DNA from: Bacteroidales bacterium
GTDB lineage: Bacteria; Bacteroidota; Bacteroidia; Bacteroidales; UBA1556
Assembly (NCBI GenBank): GCA_027064095.1
Contig: JAMOQI010000006.1
Coordinates: 1-64,000, forward strand
Length of the DNA: 64,000 nucleotides
Direction: 5' to 3'
Part shown: one piece after another, positions 27,863 through 38,106 of the stretch
Numbering within the stretch: position 1 is the first letter of the stretch
Layout of the letters: each line of letters begins with the position of its first letter
Program-made: the position numbers and the translations under genes
The notes under the pieces: generated by a model
Seen by the model: the letters and a program-made list of their open reading frames with translations, nothing else
The model's database searches: none
What the model was told of the DNA's origin: nothing

Positions 27863-30445
27863 ATGAAATTATTTAAAAGTATATTAATAATAGCCTTAAC
27901 AATATTTGCAATAAATATTAATGCTCAAATTTATAATATTGCAACTAATAATGGACAAACAATAAGTACATGTTCAGGAACATTCTATGATAGTGGTGGG
28001 CCTACCGGAGGTTATGTAGCTAACGAAACATATACTATAACTTTTTGTCCCTCAACAACAGGAGCATCAATAAATGTAGATTTCACAAGTTGGAATTTGG
28101 GAGCGGGAGATAATTTGGAGATTTTTGATGGACCAACAATCTCTTCCCCTAGCTTTGGAGTATTAAGCTCTAATCTTTCCCCAGTAAATATGATTATAAG
28201 TGCGTCAGTGTTAAACACTAGTGGTTGTTTAACATTTAAATGGACATCAACGGGAACAGGTGCAGGTTGGGTAGCTAATTTAAGTTGTGGTTTACCTTGT
28301 CAGAATTTTTATGTTGACATACTTTCTTCGACGCCACCATTTCATATAGATAGTGGATTTTATTATATTGATATTTGTCCTGGAGACACTGTAAGCATAA
28401 CAGCACAAGGCAACTATGGACTAAATGATTCTATATATCATCAAGATGATTTAACCTCAACATTTATGTGGGATTTGGGTAATTACACAACTGATACAGC
28501 CCAGACTGTAACTACTGTATATGATACAATCAAAGGCTATAATGTAGAACTTAGTGCTTTAGACACACTCGGCTGTCTAGCTTCTCAAACTCCAAAAATA
28601 AGAGTAAGATTAAGTACAAGACCAGATTTTGATGGCACACATCAGGTATTAAATGAAATATGCCAAGGTGATAGCACTAGCTTGATAGGAGTAGCAACAA
28701 CCAAAACATGGCAGGCTAACTCATCATTATCACATGCTGGAACAACTTATTTACCCGATGGTAGTGGTGCTTCTTATACTTCTACATTAATATTTAATGT
28801 ATTTGCACCAGGTCAAACTGTACAGAATGTATCAGATATATTATCTATAAATGCAACATTGGAGCATTCATATCTTGGTGATTTGAATATTACTGTTACT
28901 TGTCCTAATGGACAGAGTGCTACTCTGAAATCATACCCTGGCGGTTCCTCAACATTTCTTGGCGAACCTATTGATAATAATTCTCAGCAAGTAGCTGGAT
29001 TAGGATATGAATATGCATGGAAATCAACAGGAACAACTACAATGCTTAATGCTGTAGGAACATACAATCACACCTTTACTGATGTACTGGGAACAACATA
29101 TAGTAATCATTCTTATCTACCTCCATCCTATGCATATCCTGCAACATCTACTGCTCTTGGACCTTTTCCGTTGGTTACTTACCTTCCCGAAACTCCTTAT
29201 TCTACATTTATTGGGTGCCCTTTAAATGGGTCATGGACAATTACTGTTACTGATAACCTCTTTATTGATAACGGTTTTATTTTTGCTTGGGGAATTGATT
29301 TTTCACAAAGTGTACTCCCTGTATCTTGGTCGTATCAACCGGTTATCTCTTCGCAAGCATGGAATAATGCATCTTCTATTATTAGTACAACAGGAAGTAA
29401 TGCTGTAATTATGCCCTCTGATAGTGGTCAGTATAATTATACATATACTGTAGTAGATGACTTTGGATGTACTTATGATACAACAATCAGTGTAACAGTT
29501 GTTCCTACTCCCGAAGTAGATTTGGGAAATGATACTATTATTTGTGGATTCGGAATTGTAAATATTGATGCTGGTAATAATGTTCCAAATAGTACTTATT
29601 CATGGAATACAGGAAATACTAATCAAATTCAACAAACAAATATTAGTGGTGACTATATTGCAACGGTTTCTTACTCCAATGGCAATATAGTATGTTCAAA
29701 TACTGACACTATGCATGTTGACCAATATGATATGGCAGATATAAACCTTGGAGAAGATACCTGCGTTACTGAAGACCTTGTTCTACATGCCGGTAACACT
29801 GGTCATAATCCTCCTTTTGTATATCTATGGTCTGATGGATCCACTCAAGAATCCCTTACTGTTACTTCACCAGGAACATATTCCGTTACTGTAGCAATAG
29901 ACCCCAACAGCCCTTGTATTGAAGAAGATGAAATCGTTGTCACTATGTTTCAACCTGATTTCCTTGGTGATGATCAAGAGTTTTGCAGTTTCGAAGATGT
30001 AGGTGTTGTCGTACCTCCAGACGGAACCGGCATGTCACACCAATACAAATGGTCTATGGATGGTAATATCTTGAACACTAATGATAATTTTATTGCTCAA
30101 AAATTTATTCCTGTTGGCGACCATATAGTCAAGGTAGAAGTTGACAACGGTTGTACCGATGAAATAAAACTAACTTCAAAAGACTGCCAATTGGAAATAC
30201 CTAATATTATAACTCCTAATGGTGATGGAGCAAATGACAAATTTAAAATTGAAGGACTCTTAGACTTATCTAATTCTACTCTAATAATATACAATAGATG
30301 GGGCAAGAAAGTATATGAAAGTTCAAATTATCAAAATGATTGGGATGGCGATAATCTTGCTGATGGGACATATTTCTATGTACTTAGGACAAATGAAGGT
30401 GTTGAAAAGGAATATAATGGAAGCTTAACAATAATGAGAAAATAA
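27863..30445 (+). CDS. T9SS type B (gliding-motility-associated C-terminal domain) secreted protein with CUB-like and P-domain-like regions
   Basis: C-terminus NIITPNGDGANDKFKIEGL...IYNRWGKKVYES...DGTYFYVLR; N-terminal CUB-like region; LEHSYLGDLNITVTCPNG/LNGSWTITVTD as in P/Homo-B domains. Confidence 0.85.
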   Translation: MKLFKSILIIALTIFAININAQIYNIATNNGQTISTCSGTFYDSGGPTGGYVANETYTITFCPSTTGASINVDFTSWNLGAGDNLEIFDGPTISSPSFGVLSSNLSPVNMIISASVLNTSGCLTFKWTSTGTGAGWVANLSCGLPCQNFYVDILSSTPPFHIDSGFYYIDICPGDTVSITAQGNYGLNDSIYHQDDLTSTFMWDLGNYTTDTAQTVTTVYDTIKGYNVELSALDTLGCLASQTPKIRVRLSTRPDFDGTHQVLNEICQGDSTSLIGVATTKTWQANSSLSHAGTTYLPDGSGASYTSTLIFNVFAPGQTVQNVSDILSINATLEHSYLGDLNITVTCPNGQSATLKSYPGGSSTFLGEPIDNNSQQVAGLGYEYAWKSTGTTTMLNAVGTYNHTFTDVLGTTYSNHSYLPPSYAYPATSTALGPFPLVTYLPETPYSTFIGCPLNGSWTITVTDNLFIDNGFIFAWGIDFSQSVLPVSWSYQPVISSQAWNNASSIISTTGSNAVIMPSDSGQYNYTYTVVDDFGCTYDTTISVTVVPTPEVDLGNDTIICGFGIVNIDAGNNVPNSTYSWNTGNTNQIQQTNISGDYIATVSYSNGNIVCSNTDTMHVDQYDMADINLGEDTCVTEDLVLHAGNTGHNPPFVYLWSDGSTQESLTVTSPGTYSVTVAIDPNSPCIEEDEIVVTMFQPDFLGDDQEFCSFEDVGVVVPPDGTGMSHQYKWSMDGNILNTNDNFIAQKFIPVGDHIVKVEVDNGCTDEIKLTSKDCQLEIPNIITPNGDGANDKFKIEGLLDLSNSTLIIYNRWGKKVYESSNYQNDWDGDNLADGTYFYVLRTNEGVEKEYNGSLTIMRK

Positions 30446-30483
30446 CTTAAGCTTTACTCACAGTTTCAGATAATTAGTTCCTG

Positions 30484-30636
30484 TTCGACTCAAATCAGTG
30501 AAAGACTTTTGGGATAATATGAACAACTCAACCTGTCCCGAACTTGTTTTGGGAGGTTTTTTTTACAGATTGCCCCTGCTATTGAATGCTTATTTATACT
30601 ATTCGTTTTACTTTTGTATAAATAATGCAAGTAAAT
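30484..30636. repeat. MITE-like element, degenerate or partial copy C
   Basis: CCTGTCCCGAACTTGTTTTGGGAGG core and TGTATAAATAATGCAAGTAAA right end; left end not recognisable. Confidence 0.5.
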
Positions 30637-30663
30637 ACAATAAAACAAGTTAAATCCCAATCT

Positions 30664-30700
30664 AAAAAAGGCTCTCAATAATAAATTGAGAGCCTTTTTT
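30664..30700. terminator. Bidirectional Rho-independent terminator
   Basis: AAAAAAGGCTCTCAAT-AATAA-ATTGAGAGCCTTTTTT between convergent genes. Confidence 0.9.
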
Positions 30701-30720
30701 GTCTTTATTGTAAGCTATAC

Positions 30721-31467
30721 TTAAGTATGCATCCCTCCACAAACACTAATAACTTGTCCAGTTACATAACTAGAAAGTTCAGAAGCTAAAAATAAACAAA
30801 CATTAGCAACATCTTCCGCTTGTCCTTCGCGACGTAATGGAATAGTTTGCACCCATCCTTTACGAACGTCTTCAGGTAATTTATCAGTCATAGCAGTGGC
30901 AATAAAACCAGGAGCTACTGCATTAACGCGTATGCTTCTGGAACCTAATTCTTGAGCAATTGATTTTGTAAATCCAATTAAACCGGCTTTTGATGCAGAA
31001 TAATTAGATTGGCCAGCATTGCCTTCAATTCCTACAACAGAACTCATATTTATAATAGAACCACTTCTTTGCTTAAGCATAACTCTTTGAACTGCCTTAG
31101 TCATATTGAAAATAGATTTCAAATTAACAGTAATAACTGCATCCCAATCTGCTTCTGTCATTCGCATTAGTAAATTATCGCGAGTGATACCTGCATTATT
31201 AACTAAAATATCTATTCTTCCAAAATCAACCATTACATCAGCAATAAGTTTCTCAGCATCATCAAATTTAGCAGCATTAGAAGCATAAGCTTTTGCCTTC
31301 ACTCCCATTGCAGTAAGTTCTGCCTCGTTAGCAGCTGTATTATCATCTAAAGCTATATCTGTAAATGCCACATTTGCGCCTTCACGACCAAAAGTCATTG
31401 CAATTGATTTACCAATACCTCTTGCAGCACCGGTAATTAAAGCTGTTTTTCCTTCTAATAATCCCAT
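30721..31467 (-). CDS. fabG: 3-oxoacyl-[ACP] reductase
   Basis: ALITGAARGIGKSIA, LVNNAGITRDNLLMRM, YSASKAGLIGFTKS. Confidence 0.92.
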   Translation of the reverse strand: MGLLEGKTALITGAARGIGKSIAMTFGREGANVAFTDIALDDNTAANEAELTAMGVKAKAYASNAAKFDDAEKLIADVMVDFGRIDILVNNAGITRDNLLMRMTEADWDAVITVNLKSIFNMTKAVQRVMLKQRSGSIINMSSVVGIEGNAGQSNYSASKAGLIGFTKSIAQELGSRSIRVNAVAPGFIATAMTDKLPEDVRKGWVQTIPLRREGQAEDVANVCLFLASELSSYVTGQVISVCGGMHT

Positions 31468-31660
31468 GAAATTCTGTTTTTATAATTATTTAAAGTTTGT
31501 ATTCAATTAATGGAAGCAAAGATAATATAAAAAACTCATTGCTACATTTAGTCCCTTATTACTTCCATTTCCACGTAAAAACCATTTTTAAAAAGAATGA
31601 TTTTTATTTAAATTCAAGTTAAACAGGTTAAATTAAATATTAAAATAAAACTTTAATAAA

Positions 31661-31693
31661 TTGGGAATCCTCAATTCATTTTTTGTACCTTTG
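31661..31693 (+). promoter_or_regulatory. Bacteroidetes-type promoter (TTG-N22-TACCTTTG)
   Basis: TTG 31661-31663 and TACCTTTG 31686-31693, upstream of the ORF at 31737. Confidence 0.55.
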
Positions 31694-31736
31694 TTTTTAT
31701 CATCAATCTATTTATCACGCTAAATATTAGATACAT

Positions 31737-33245
31737 ATGAAGATACTAAACATAAAAAACATTAGACAAGGAGATTTATATACCATAACAAACGAACCTA
31801 TTTCATCAATTGATTTAATGGAAAGAGCAGCTAAAGAGTGCTTCAACTGGATTACTAATGAATATTCAAAACCTTCTCATTTTAGTATTTTTGCCGGTAT
31901 AGGGAATAATGGAGGGGATGCACTTGCCATTGCCAGAATGCTTTCAGTAGAAAAACATAATATTGAAGTATTTATAGTTGATTATTCGGACAAACACTCA
32001 GAAGATTTTAGTAGCAATTTACAACGAATAAAGGAATTAAATATTCCAACTACTACACTAAATAAGGATAATTATTCTTTTAAATTAAAAGAAAAAACAA
32101 AAATCATTGAAGGTATTTTTGGCTCTGGTCTAAGCCGACCTATTAATAATTTTGTTGCAAATATCATTGACAAAATTAATAAATCCAAATTGGAAATTAT
32201 TAGCATTGATATTGCTAGTGGGCTTTTTGCAGATAATTTAAATACCGAAAAAAAACCTATTATAATTCATCCAACACACACCTTAAGTTTAGCTTTTCCA
32301 AAGCTTGCTTTTTTTCTACCGGAGAATGAAATATTTGTAGGTCAATGGCATAATATGGATATTGGAATTTTAAAAGAGTTTGAAGAAAATGCAGAAGAAA
32401 CCGCATATTTGATAGAAAGAAAAGACGTAAGACCATTATTAAGGCCAAGGTCTCGATTTTCGCATAAGGGAAATTATGGTCACGGTTTATTAATAGCCGG
32501 AAGTTACGGTAAAATTGGCGCTGCTGTATTATCATCTAAAGCATGCTTAAGGACAGGAATAGGTTTATTGACAACACATATACCCTCATTAGCAGTTAAC
32601 ATACTTCAAACAGCAATTGCTGAAGCTATGCTAAGTATTGACAGTCACGAAAAGATATGCACAGAAGTTAAGAATTTAGAGAAATACAATGCAATCGGTA
32701 TTGGTCCAGGCCTGGGAACAGAAAAACAAACGCAGCTTGCTCTAAAGATAATTATACAAAATACATCTAATCCTATGGTACTCGATGCCGACGCACTAAA
32801 TATACTTTCTAAAAACAAAACATGGTTAGCTTTTTTACCAAAAAATAGTATTCTAACTCCCCACCCTAAGGAATTTGAGAGACTTGCCGGTAAATCTTAT
32901 AATAGTTTGGAAAGAATAGAAAAACAAAAGTCACTAAGTGTTAAGTTTAACATTTTCATAATTCTAAAGGGCTCATATACAAGTATTAGTACTCCTGATG
33001 GTAAAATATTCTTTAATTCAACGGGAAATCCGGGAATGGCCACTGCTGGTAGCGGAGATGTTCTTACAGGAATAATTCTATCTCTACTTGCACAAAAATA
33101 TAGTCCTTTAGAAACTAGTATTTTAGCTGTATATTTACATGGATTAGCTGGTGACTTTGCTGCTTTAGAAAAAGGCTTTGAAGCACTAATTGCCAGAGAT
33201 ATTATTGACAATTTATCAAAAGCATTTATAGAAATACACAAATAA
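31737..33245 (+). CDS. nnr: Bifunctional NAD(P)H-hydrate epimerase/dehydratase
   Basis: N-terminal YjeF_N-like FAGIGNNGGDALAIAR; C-terminal ADP-hydrate dehydratase GNPGMATAGSGDVLTGII. Confidence 0.92.
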   Translation: MKILNIKNIRQGDLYTITNEPISSIDLMERAAKECFNWITNEYSKPSHFSIFAGIGNNGGDALAIARMLSVEKHNIEVFIVDYSDKHSEDFSSNLQRIKELNIPTTTLNKDNYSFKLKEKTKIIEGIFGSGLSRPINNFVANIIDKINKSKLEIISIDIASGLFADNLNTEKKPIIIHPTHTLSLAFPKLAFFLPENEIFVGQWHNMDIGILKEFEENAEETAYLIERKDVRPLLRPRSRFSHKGNYGHGLLIAGSYGKIGAAVLSSKACLRTGIGLLTTHIPSLAVNILQTAIAEAMLSIDSHEKICTEVKNLEKYNAIGIGPGLGTEKQTQLALKIIIQNTSNPMVLDADALNILSKNKTWLAFLPKNSILTPHPKEFERLAGKSYNSLERIEKQKSLSVKFNIFIILKGSYTSISTPDGKIFFNSTGNPGMATAGSGDVLTGIILSLLAQKYSPLETSILAVYLHGLAGDFAALEKGFEALIARDIIDNLSKAFIEIHK

Positions 33246-33404
33246 TTATAAAAATAGAAGATAAGAATATGTACACAAAGCATTTAAACTATTGCAACAT
33301 CTCATTTTATAACAACAGTATTTATTTCTATCTTTGGCGACTGATTTATAACAATCATACCAGAAACTAACATATATAAGCAAGCAATTTAATATACCAT
33401 TACC

Positions 33405-34868
33405 ATGGAAAACTATTTTGAACAATTTAGAGAAAATATTATAGGACAGAATCATATTTTCAAAAGCCCTTATGGAGAACAAAAAATCATATATGCAGAT
33501 TGGATTGCTAGTGGTAGATTATACCAGAAAATTGAAGATAAAATGTCAAAGACTTTCGGTCCGTATGTTGCAAATACACATACCGAAACCAGTGAAACCG
33601 GTACTATAATGACACGTGCATATCATCATTCAAAAGAAATTATCAGAAAACATATAAATGCAAACAAAAACGATGTTATAATAACATCAGGCTTTGGAAT
33701 GACCGGAGTTATAAATAAATTTCAGAGAATACTAGGATTAAAATCATGCGATAAAATAATTAATAGCAAATGTATTCACGAGGATAAAGATAAACCTGTA
33801 GTTTTCATCACCCATATGGAACATCATAGTAACCAAACTTCATGGTATGAAACTATGGTTGATGTTGTGATATTGCCACCTACAGATGAAGGTTTGGTTG
33901 ATTTGGAGAAAATGGAAGAAATCGTAAGTAGCTACTCCGACAGGAAGAAACTAATTGGCAGTTTCTCTGCATGTAGCAATGTTACAGGAATAGAAACCCC
34001 ATACCACGAGATGGCAGAGATTATGCATAAACACGGCGGCTTATGCTTTGTTGACTTCGCTGCATCAGCACCATATGTAGATATAGATATGCATCCTGAG
34101 AATCCAAATCAAGCATTAGACGCTGTTTTATTCTCACCACATAAATTTCTTGGCGGTCCAGGAAGTTCAGGAGTATTAGCTTTCAATAAAGACCTTTATC
34201 TTTTAGAATCTCCGGATCAGCCTGGTGGCGGAACTGTTGACTGGACAAATGCTTGGGGAGAATATAAATATTGTGATGATATAGAATCACGTGAAGATGG
34301 AGGAACTCCTGGATTTTTACAAGCTATCCGTACAGCCCTATCCATTGAACTAAAAGAACAAATGGGTACAAAAAATATTAGACAAAGAGAACATGAACTA
34401 ATTGAAATTGCTTTTAAAGAATTAAATAAGGTTCCGGGATTGCATATTCTCGCCGATAATATTAAAGATAGAATTGGAGCTATTTCATTTTATATTGATA
34501 ATATTCATTATAACCTTATTGTTAAACTACTAAATGATAGATTTGGAATACAAGTGAGAGGTGGTTGTGCCTGTGCCGGTACTTACGGGCATATTTTGTT
34601 AGGTATAACTAAAGAAGAATCACATAAAATAACAGACAGAATAAACAAAGGAGACCTTAGCGAAAAACCAGGCTGGATAAGAATGTCAATACATCCAACA
34701 ATGACAAATAAAGAACTTATGCATATTTGCTATGGCATTTCTGAAATACAAAAACATCATGATGAATGGGAAAAGGATTATGTTTATGATAAATCCAATA
34801 ATGAGTTTATTCATAGGAGTTTTTTAACTAAAGAAAGATACGAAATTTCCAACTGGTTTAAACTGTAA
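33405..34868 (+). CDS. Class V aminotransferase-fold PLP-dependent enzyme
   Basis: YADWIASGRLYQ, FSPHKFLGGPGSSGVLAF PLP-Lys motif, VRGGCACAGTYGH. Confidence 0.88.
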   Translation: MENYFEQFRENIIGQNHIFKSPYGEQKIIYADWIASGRLYQKIEDKMSKTFGPYVANTHTETSETGTIMTRAYHHSKEIIRKHINANKNDVIITSGFGMTGVINKFQRILGLKSCDKIINSKCIHEDKDKPVVFITHMEHHSNQTSWYETMVDVVILPPTDEGLVDLEKMEEIVSSYSDRKKLIGSFSACSNVTGIETPYHEMAEIMHKHGGLCFVDFAASAPYVDIDMHPENPNQALDAVLFSPHKFLGGPGSSGVLAFNKDLYLLESPDQPGGGTVDWTNAWGEYKYCDDIESREDGGTPGFLQAIRTALSIELKEQMGTKNIRQREHELIEIAFKELNKVPGLHILADNIKDRIGAISFYIDNIHYNLIVKLLNDRFGIQVRGGCACAGTYGHILLGITKEESHKITDRINKGDLSEKPGWIRMSIHPTMTNKELMHICYGISEIQKHHDEWEKDYVYDKSNNEFIHRSFLTKERYEISNWFKL

Positions 34869-34887
34869 AATATTCATATTCAAAGCA

Positions 34888-35790
34888 TTGAAAAAAATCA
34901 AATTTGATATTCTCAAACCATATATTATGGTTTTATTTGCCATGTTATTTTGGGGCTTATCATATGTTTGGATAAAAATTGCTTACCAATATCTCGGTCC
35001 GATTAGCACTGTGGTAATACGATTAATGTTATCTACAATTATAATGATTGTCATAGCATGGGCTTTAAAAATAAAGATAGTCCCATATAAAGAAGACATT
35101 AAAGCTTTTTTACTATTAGCATTACTTGAACCATTTGGATATTTTATTGGAGAAAGTCTTGGGCTTCAATATGTTTCCAGCTCTATTGCAAGTATTATGA
35201 TTGGAACCATTCCGCTATTTATTCCGATATTCGCATTTTTTATTCTTAAAGATAAAATAACAGTAAATAACATTATTGGACTAATAATCAGCTTTGTTGG
35301 ATTATTAATACTTATTGTAAACAAAGATTTTAGTTTTCAAGCATCACCATTAGGTATTTCATTGATGCTATTAGCTGTATTCTCCGGTGCGTTATACACA
35401 ATACAACTTAAAAAATTATCTAATAAATATAAACCGGAAACTATAATCATAAATATGCAAATAATTGGTTTGGTTTACTTTACACCTCTTTTCATATTAA
35501 AAGAATGGAATGATTTTGTAGAAGTAAGCTTTAATGCTGAACTAATCATTACTCTATTAAAACTTGTGATATTCTCTTCATTAGGAGCATTATATTTCTT
35601 TATTCAAGCAGTAGAGAGAATTGGAGTAACAAAGACTAGTATGTTTACCAATCTAATACCTGTTGTAACAGCTATTTCAGCGTGGATAATTTTACCTGAT
35701 GAAGAACTGAGTATAAAATTAGCTATGGGTATTTTTATTGTAATACTCGGTGTTTATATTGGCAACACTAATAAAATTAATTTATCATAA
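34888..35790 (+). CDS. EamA/DMT family transporter
   Basis: About ten TM helices; MLFWGLSYVWIKIAYQYLGP; LGALYFFIQAVERIGVTKTSMFTNLIPVV. Confidence 0.88.
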   Translation: MKKIKFDILKPYIMVLFAMLFWGLSYVWIKIAYQYLGPISTVVIRLMLSTIIMIVIAWALKIKIVPYKEDIKAFLLLALLEPFGYFIGESLGLQYVSSSIASIMIGTIPLFIPIFAFFILKDKITVNNIIGLIISFVGLLILIVNKDFSFQASPLGISLMLLAVFSGALYTIQLKKLSNKYKPETIIINMQIIGLVYFTPLFILKEWNDFVEVSFNAELIITLLKLVIFSSLGALYFFIQAVERIGVTKTSMFTNLIPVVTAISAWIILPDEELSIKLAMGIFIVILGVYIGNTNKINLS

Positions 35791-35846
35791 TAACTTTCTT
35801 AGTTGCACACTTTATAGGATAGCACCTAATAATAAAATAGAACTTT

Positions 35847-37925
35847 TTATGCTTTTTCAAGATAGAAACTAAATTCTGAACCTTCACCAACTTTACTTGC
35901 AATTTCTAATTTACTATTATTTCGTTTAAGCATATCAATTACCAATTTCAATCCAAATCCACTACCCTTTTCATCATTAGTACCAACACTAGTACTGAAG
36001 GTATTAATATCTAAGGCATCTTGAATCTGTTTATCAGTCATACCTACTCCATTATCTTTAACTTTAATCAACACTTTATCTCCAGCACAAGAAGCATGTA
36101 TAATAATACTACCTCCTTCCGGGGTAAATTTGATAGCATTACTCAATAAACTTCTAATTATAGTTAAAAACATATTTTTATCAGAGTAAACATAGCACTT
36201 GAAATCAATTTCCTTTATTAGTCTAATTGATTTAGATTCAATGGAATGAATATGAAGAGATACAACACTTTCAAGCAATTCACCAACATTGAGCTTTATG
36301 GAATTAAAACTCATCTTTTCACCTTTTATTCTGGACCAATCTAGCAAATTATGCATTAATGAATTTGTTTGATTAAGAGTTTTATTAACAACTTCTAAAT
36401 AATCAGGCCAATCTTCACGATCCGTATCACCATCAATCATAAGCTCAATCAAACCAATGACACTGCCTAAAGGACCTTTAAGATCGTGAGCTATAATTGA
36501 ATAAGTTTTATTTAGATGTTCGTTAGTTTCTTTAAGTTCTTTAAGTACTTCCTTTAATCTATTATTTTGCTTTTTTCTTTTTATCTCAGCACGAAATACT
36601 AAAGCCAAAATTATTAATACTAAAACTATTATTATAATCAAAGAGATATTAATAATTCTATTTCTCTTCTTTTCAATTTCAAAAGAGTGTACTTCAAGTT
36701 TTCTGGCTTCCATTTCTTTTTCCAGTTGCAGCTTTGTGGCAGTATTATTCAACAACCATTCTTTAACTTTAAGTAATTCTTCATAATAATAAGGAGTCTG
36801 TTCAAAACTACCTTCCCTTTTCAGAACTTTAATAATATTATTAAGTACATTACTATAAAAGCTGTAATTATTAATAATTTTGGCTTTATCTGCCGAACTC
36901 TTAAAATAATATAAAGCTGAATCTAATTTATTAAGACTGTAATAGCATCTTCCTAAACTATTTAAGGCAAACATTAACTTAACATTATTAGAATCTTTTA
37001 ATAACAATTTATAATTCTTTAATGCAACGCTCTTAGCCTCGTCATATCTTCCATTATCTAAAAGGAATGAAATATAAGTTCTGTATGAACTATTTAAGTT
37101 CGAATTTGGTGCATTTTGCAAATCACTTTCAATTGCTTTTTTGATATAATATTCACCACTATCTAATTGATTATTCTTTATGAAATAATTAGCTATATAG
37201 CTGTATGCAACAGAATAGTTTCCATACTGTTTTGCCTTTTTTCTACTTTCTAATGATTTCATATAATATACGTAGGCTGAATCACGGTAGTTTAATTTTT
37301 CATTTGCTATACCTAAATTTTGATAGCATACTGCTAAGCCTCCATCAAGTTTTTCATTATCATAATATTTTTGAAAAATATTTTTAGATTGGAAATAGTA
37401 ATCTTTAGCCTTATTGTAAAACTCCTCACCAAAATATACATTACCGATATCTATCAATAGCCATGCATAGGCTCCCCAATCTTTTACCGCTTTGAATATT
37501 TCAACATTTGATAAAAATATTTTTAATGCTTTTTCATATTCACCATTGTTGTATATAATATTGGCCAAATCATTACTTATCAATGCTCCTGTTCTTTTAT
37601 AACCATATTCTGAACAATAATTAAGACTTTCATCAAAAACATTTATTGCTTTTTCATAATTTACCTCTATAATACCATTAGCATAATACCCTCTACCAAG
37701 CAAGTATTTTTTAGTGATGCCATTTTCAATTTTATATTTAGCTAAATTTTTATTAAAAAGCTCTAATTTCTGATAATATAAACTGTCGCTACAGTTTATT
37801 GCTAAATGATTTGATATATCGACTAAAGTACTATCAATGTATCTGTCATCTATTTTAGCATTACCTTTTTGGATATAACTAAAGAAAATAAGTATTGTTA
37901 ATAAATATAGTGTTAAAAATTTCAT
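35847..37925 (-). CDS. TPR-containing sensor histidine kinase
   Basis: N-terminal TPRs, TM, H-box YSIIAHDLKGPLGSVIGL, ATPase NAIKFTPEGG...GSGFGLKLVIDML. Confidence 0.93.
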   Translation of the reverse strand: MKFLTLYLLTILIFFSYIQKGNAKIDDRYIDSTLVDISNHLAINCSDSLYYQKLELFNKNLAKYKIENGITKKYLLGRGYYANGIIEVNYEKAINVFDESLNYCSEYGYKRTGALISNDLANIIYNNGEYEKALKIFLSNVEIFKAVKDWGAYAWLLIDIGNVYFGEEFYNKAKDYYFQSKNIFQKYYDNEKLDGGLAVCYQNLGIANEKLNYRDSAYVYYMKSLESRKKAKQYGNYSVAYSYIANYFIKNNQLDSGEYYIKKAIESDLQNAPNSNLNSSYRTYISFLLDNGRYDEAKSVALKNYKLLLKDSNNVKLMFALNSLGRCYYSLNKLDSALYYFKSSADKAKIINNYSFYSNVLNNIIKVLKREGSFEQTPYYYEELLKVKEWLLNNTATKLQLEKEMEARKLEVHSFEIEKKRNRIINISLIIIIVLVLIILALVFRAEIKRKKQNNRLKEVLKELKETNEHLNKTYSIIAHDLKGPLGSVIGLIELMIDGDTDREDWPDYLEVVNKTLNQTNSLMHNLLDWSRIKGEKMSFNSIKLNVGELLESVVSLHIHSIESKSIRLIKEIDFKCYVYSDKNMFLTIIRSLLSNAIKFTPEGGSIIIHASCAGDKVLIKVKDNGVGMTDKQIQDALDINTFSTSVGTNDEKGSGFGLKLVIDMLKRNNSKLEIASKVGEGSEFSFYLEKA

Positions 37926-38056
37926 ATTTGAGCAATTGAGCAAACTTTATTATAAAATATTTAAAGCATACAAATATAATAATATTTAATTTATTTACCT
38001 AATTTGTTTTTCCATTATAATATAACAGATAATATTATTTACTCTTATGCCTAATT

Positions 38057-38105
38057 TTAATCCGCATTATTCATACAAAAGCAAAGTGAATTAATTGTGA
38101 ATAAA
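38057..38105. repeat. Solo end of the MITE-like element, copy E
   Basis: TTAATCCGCATTATTCATACAAAAGCAAAGTGAATT matches the terminus of copies A/B/D. Confidence 0.5.
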
Positions 38106-38106
38106 A

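Noticed and set aside
32260-33482. Minus-strand ORFs 32260..32535, 32897..33283, 33246..33482
   Set aside because: Antisense to nnr or to the intergenic/5' region of the class V aminotransferase gene.
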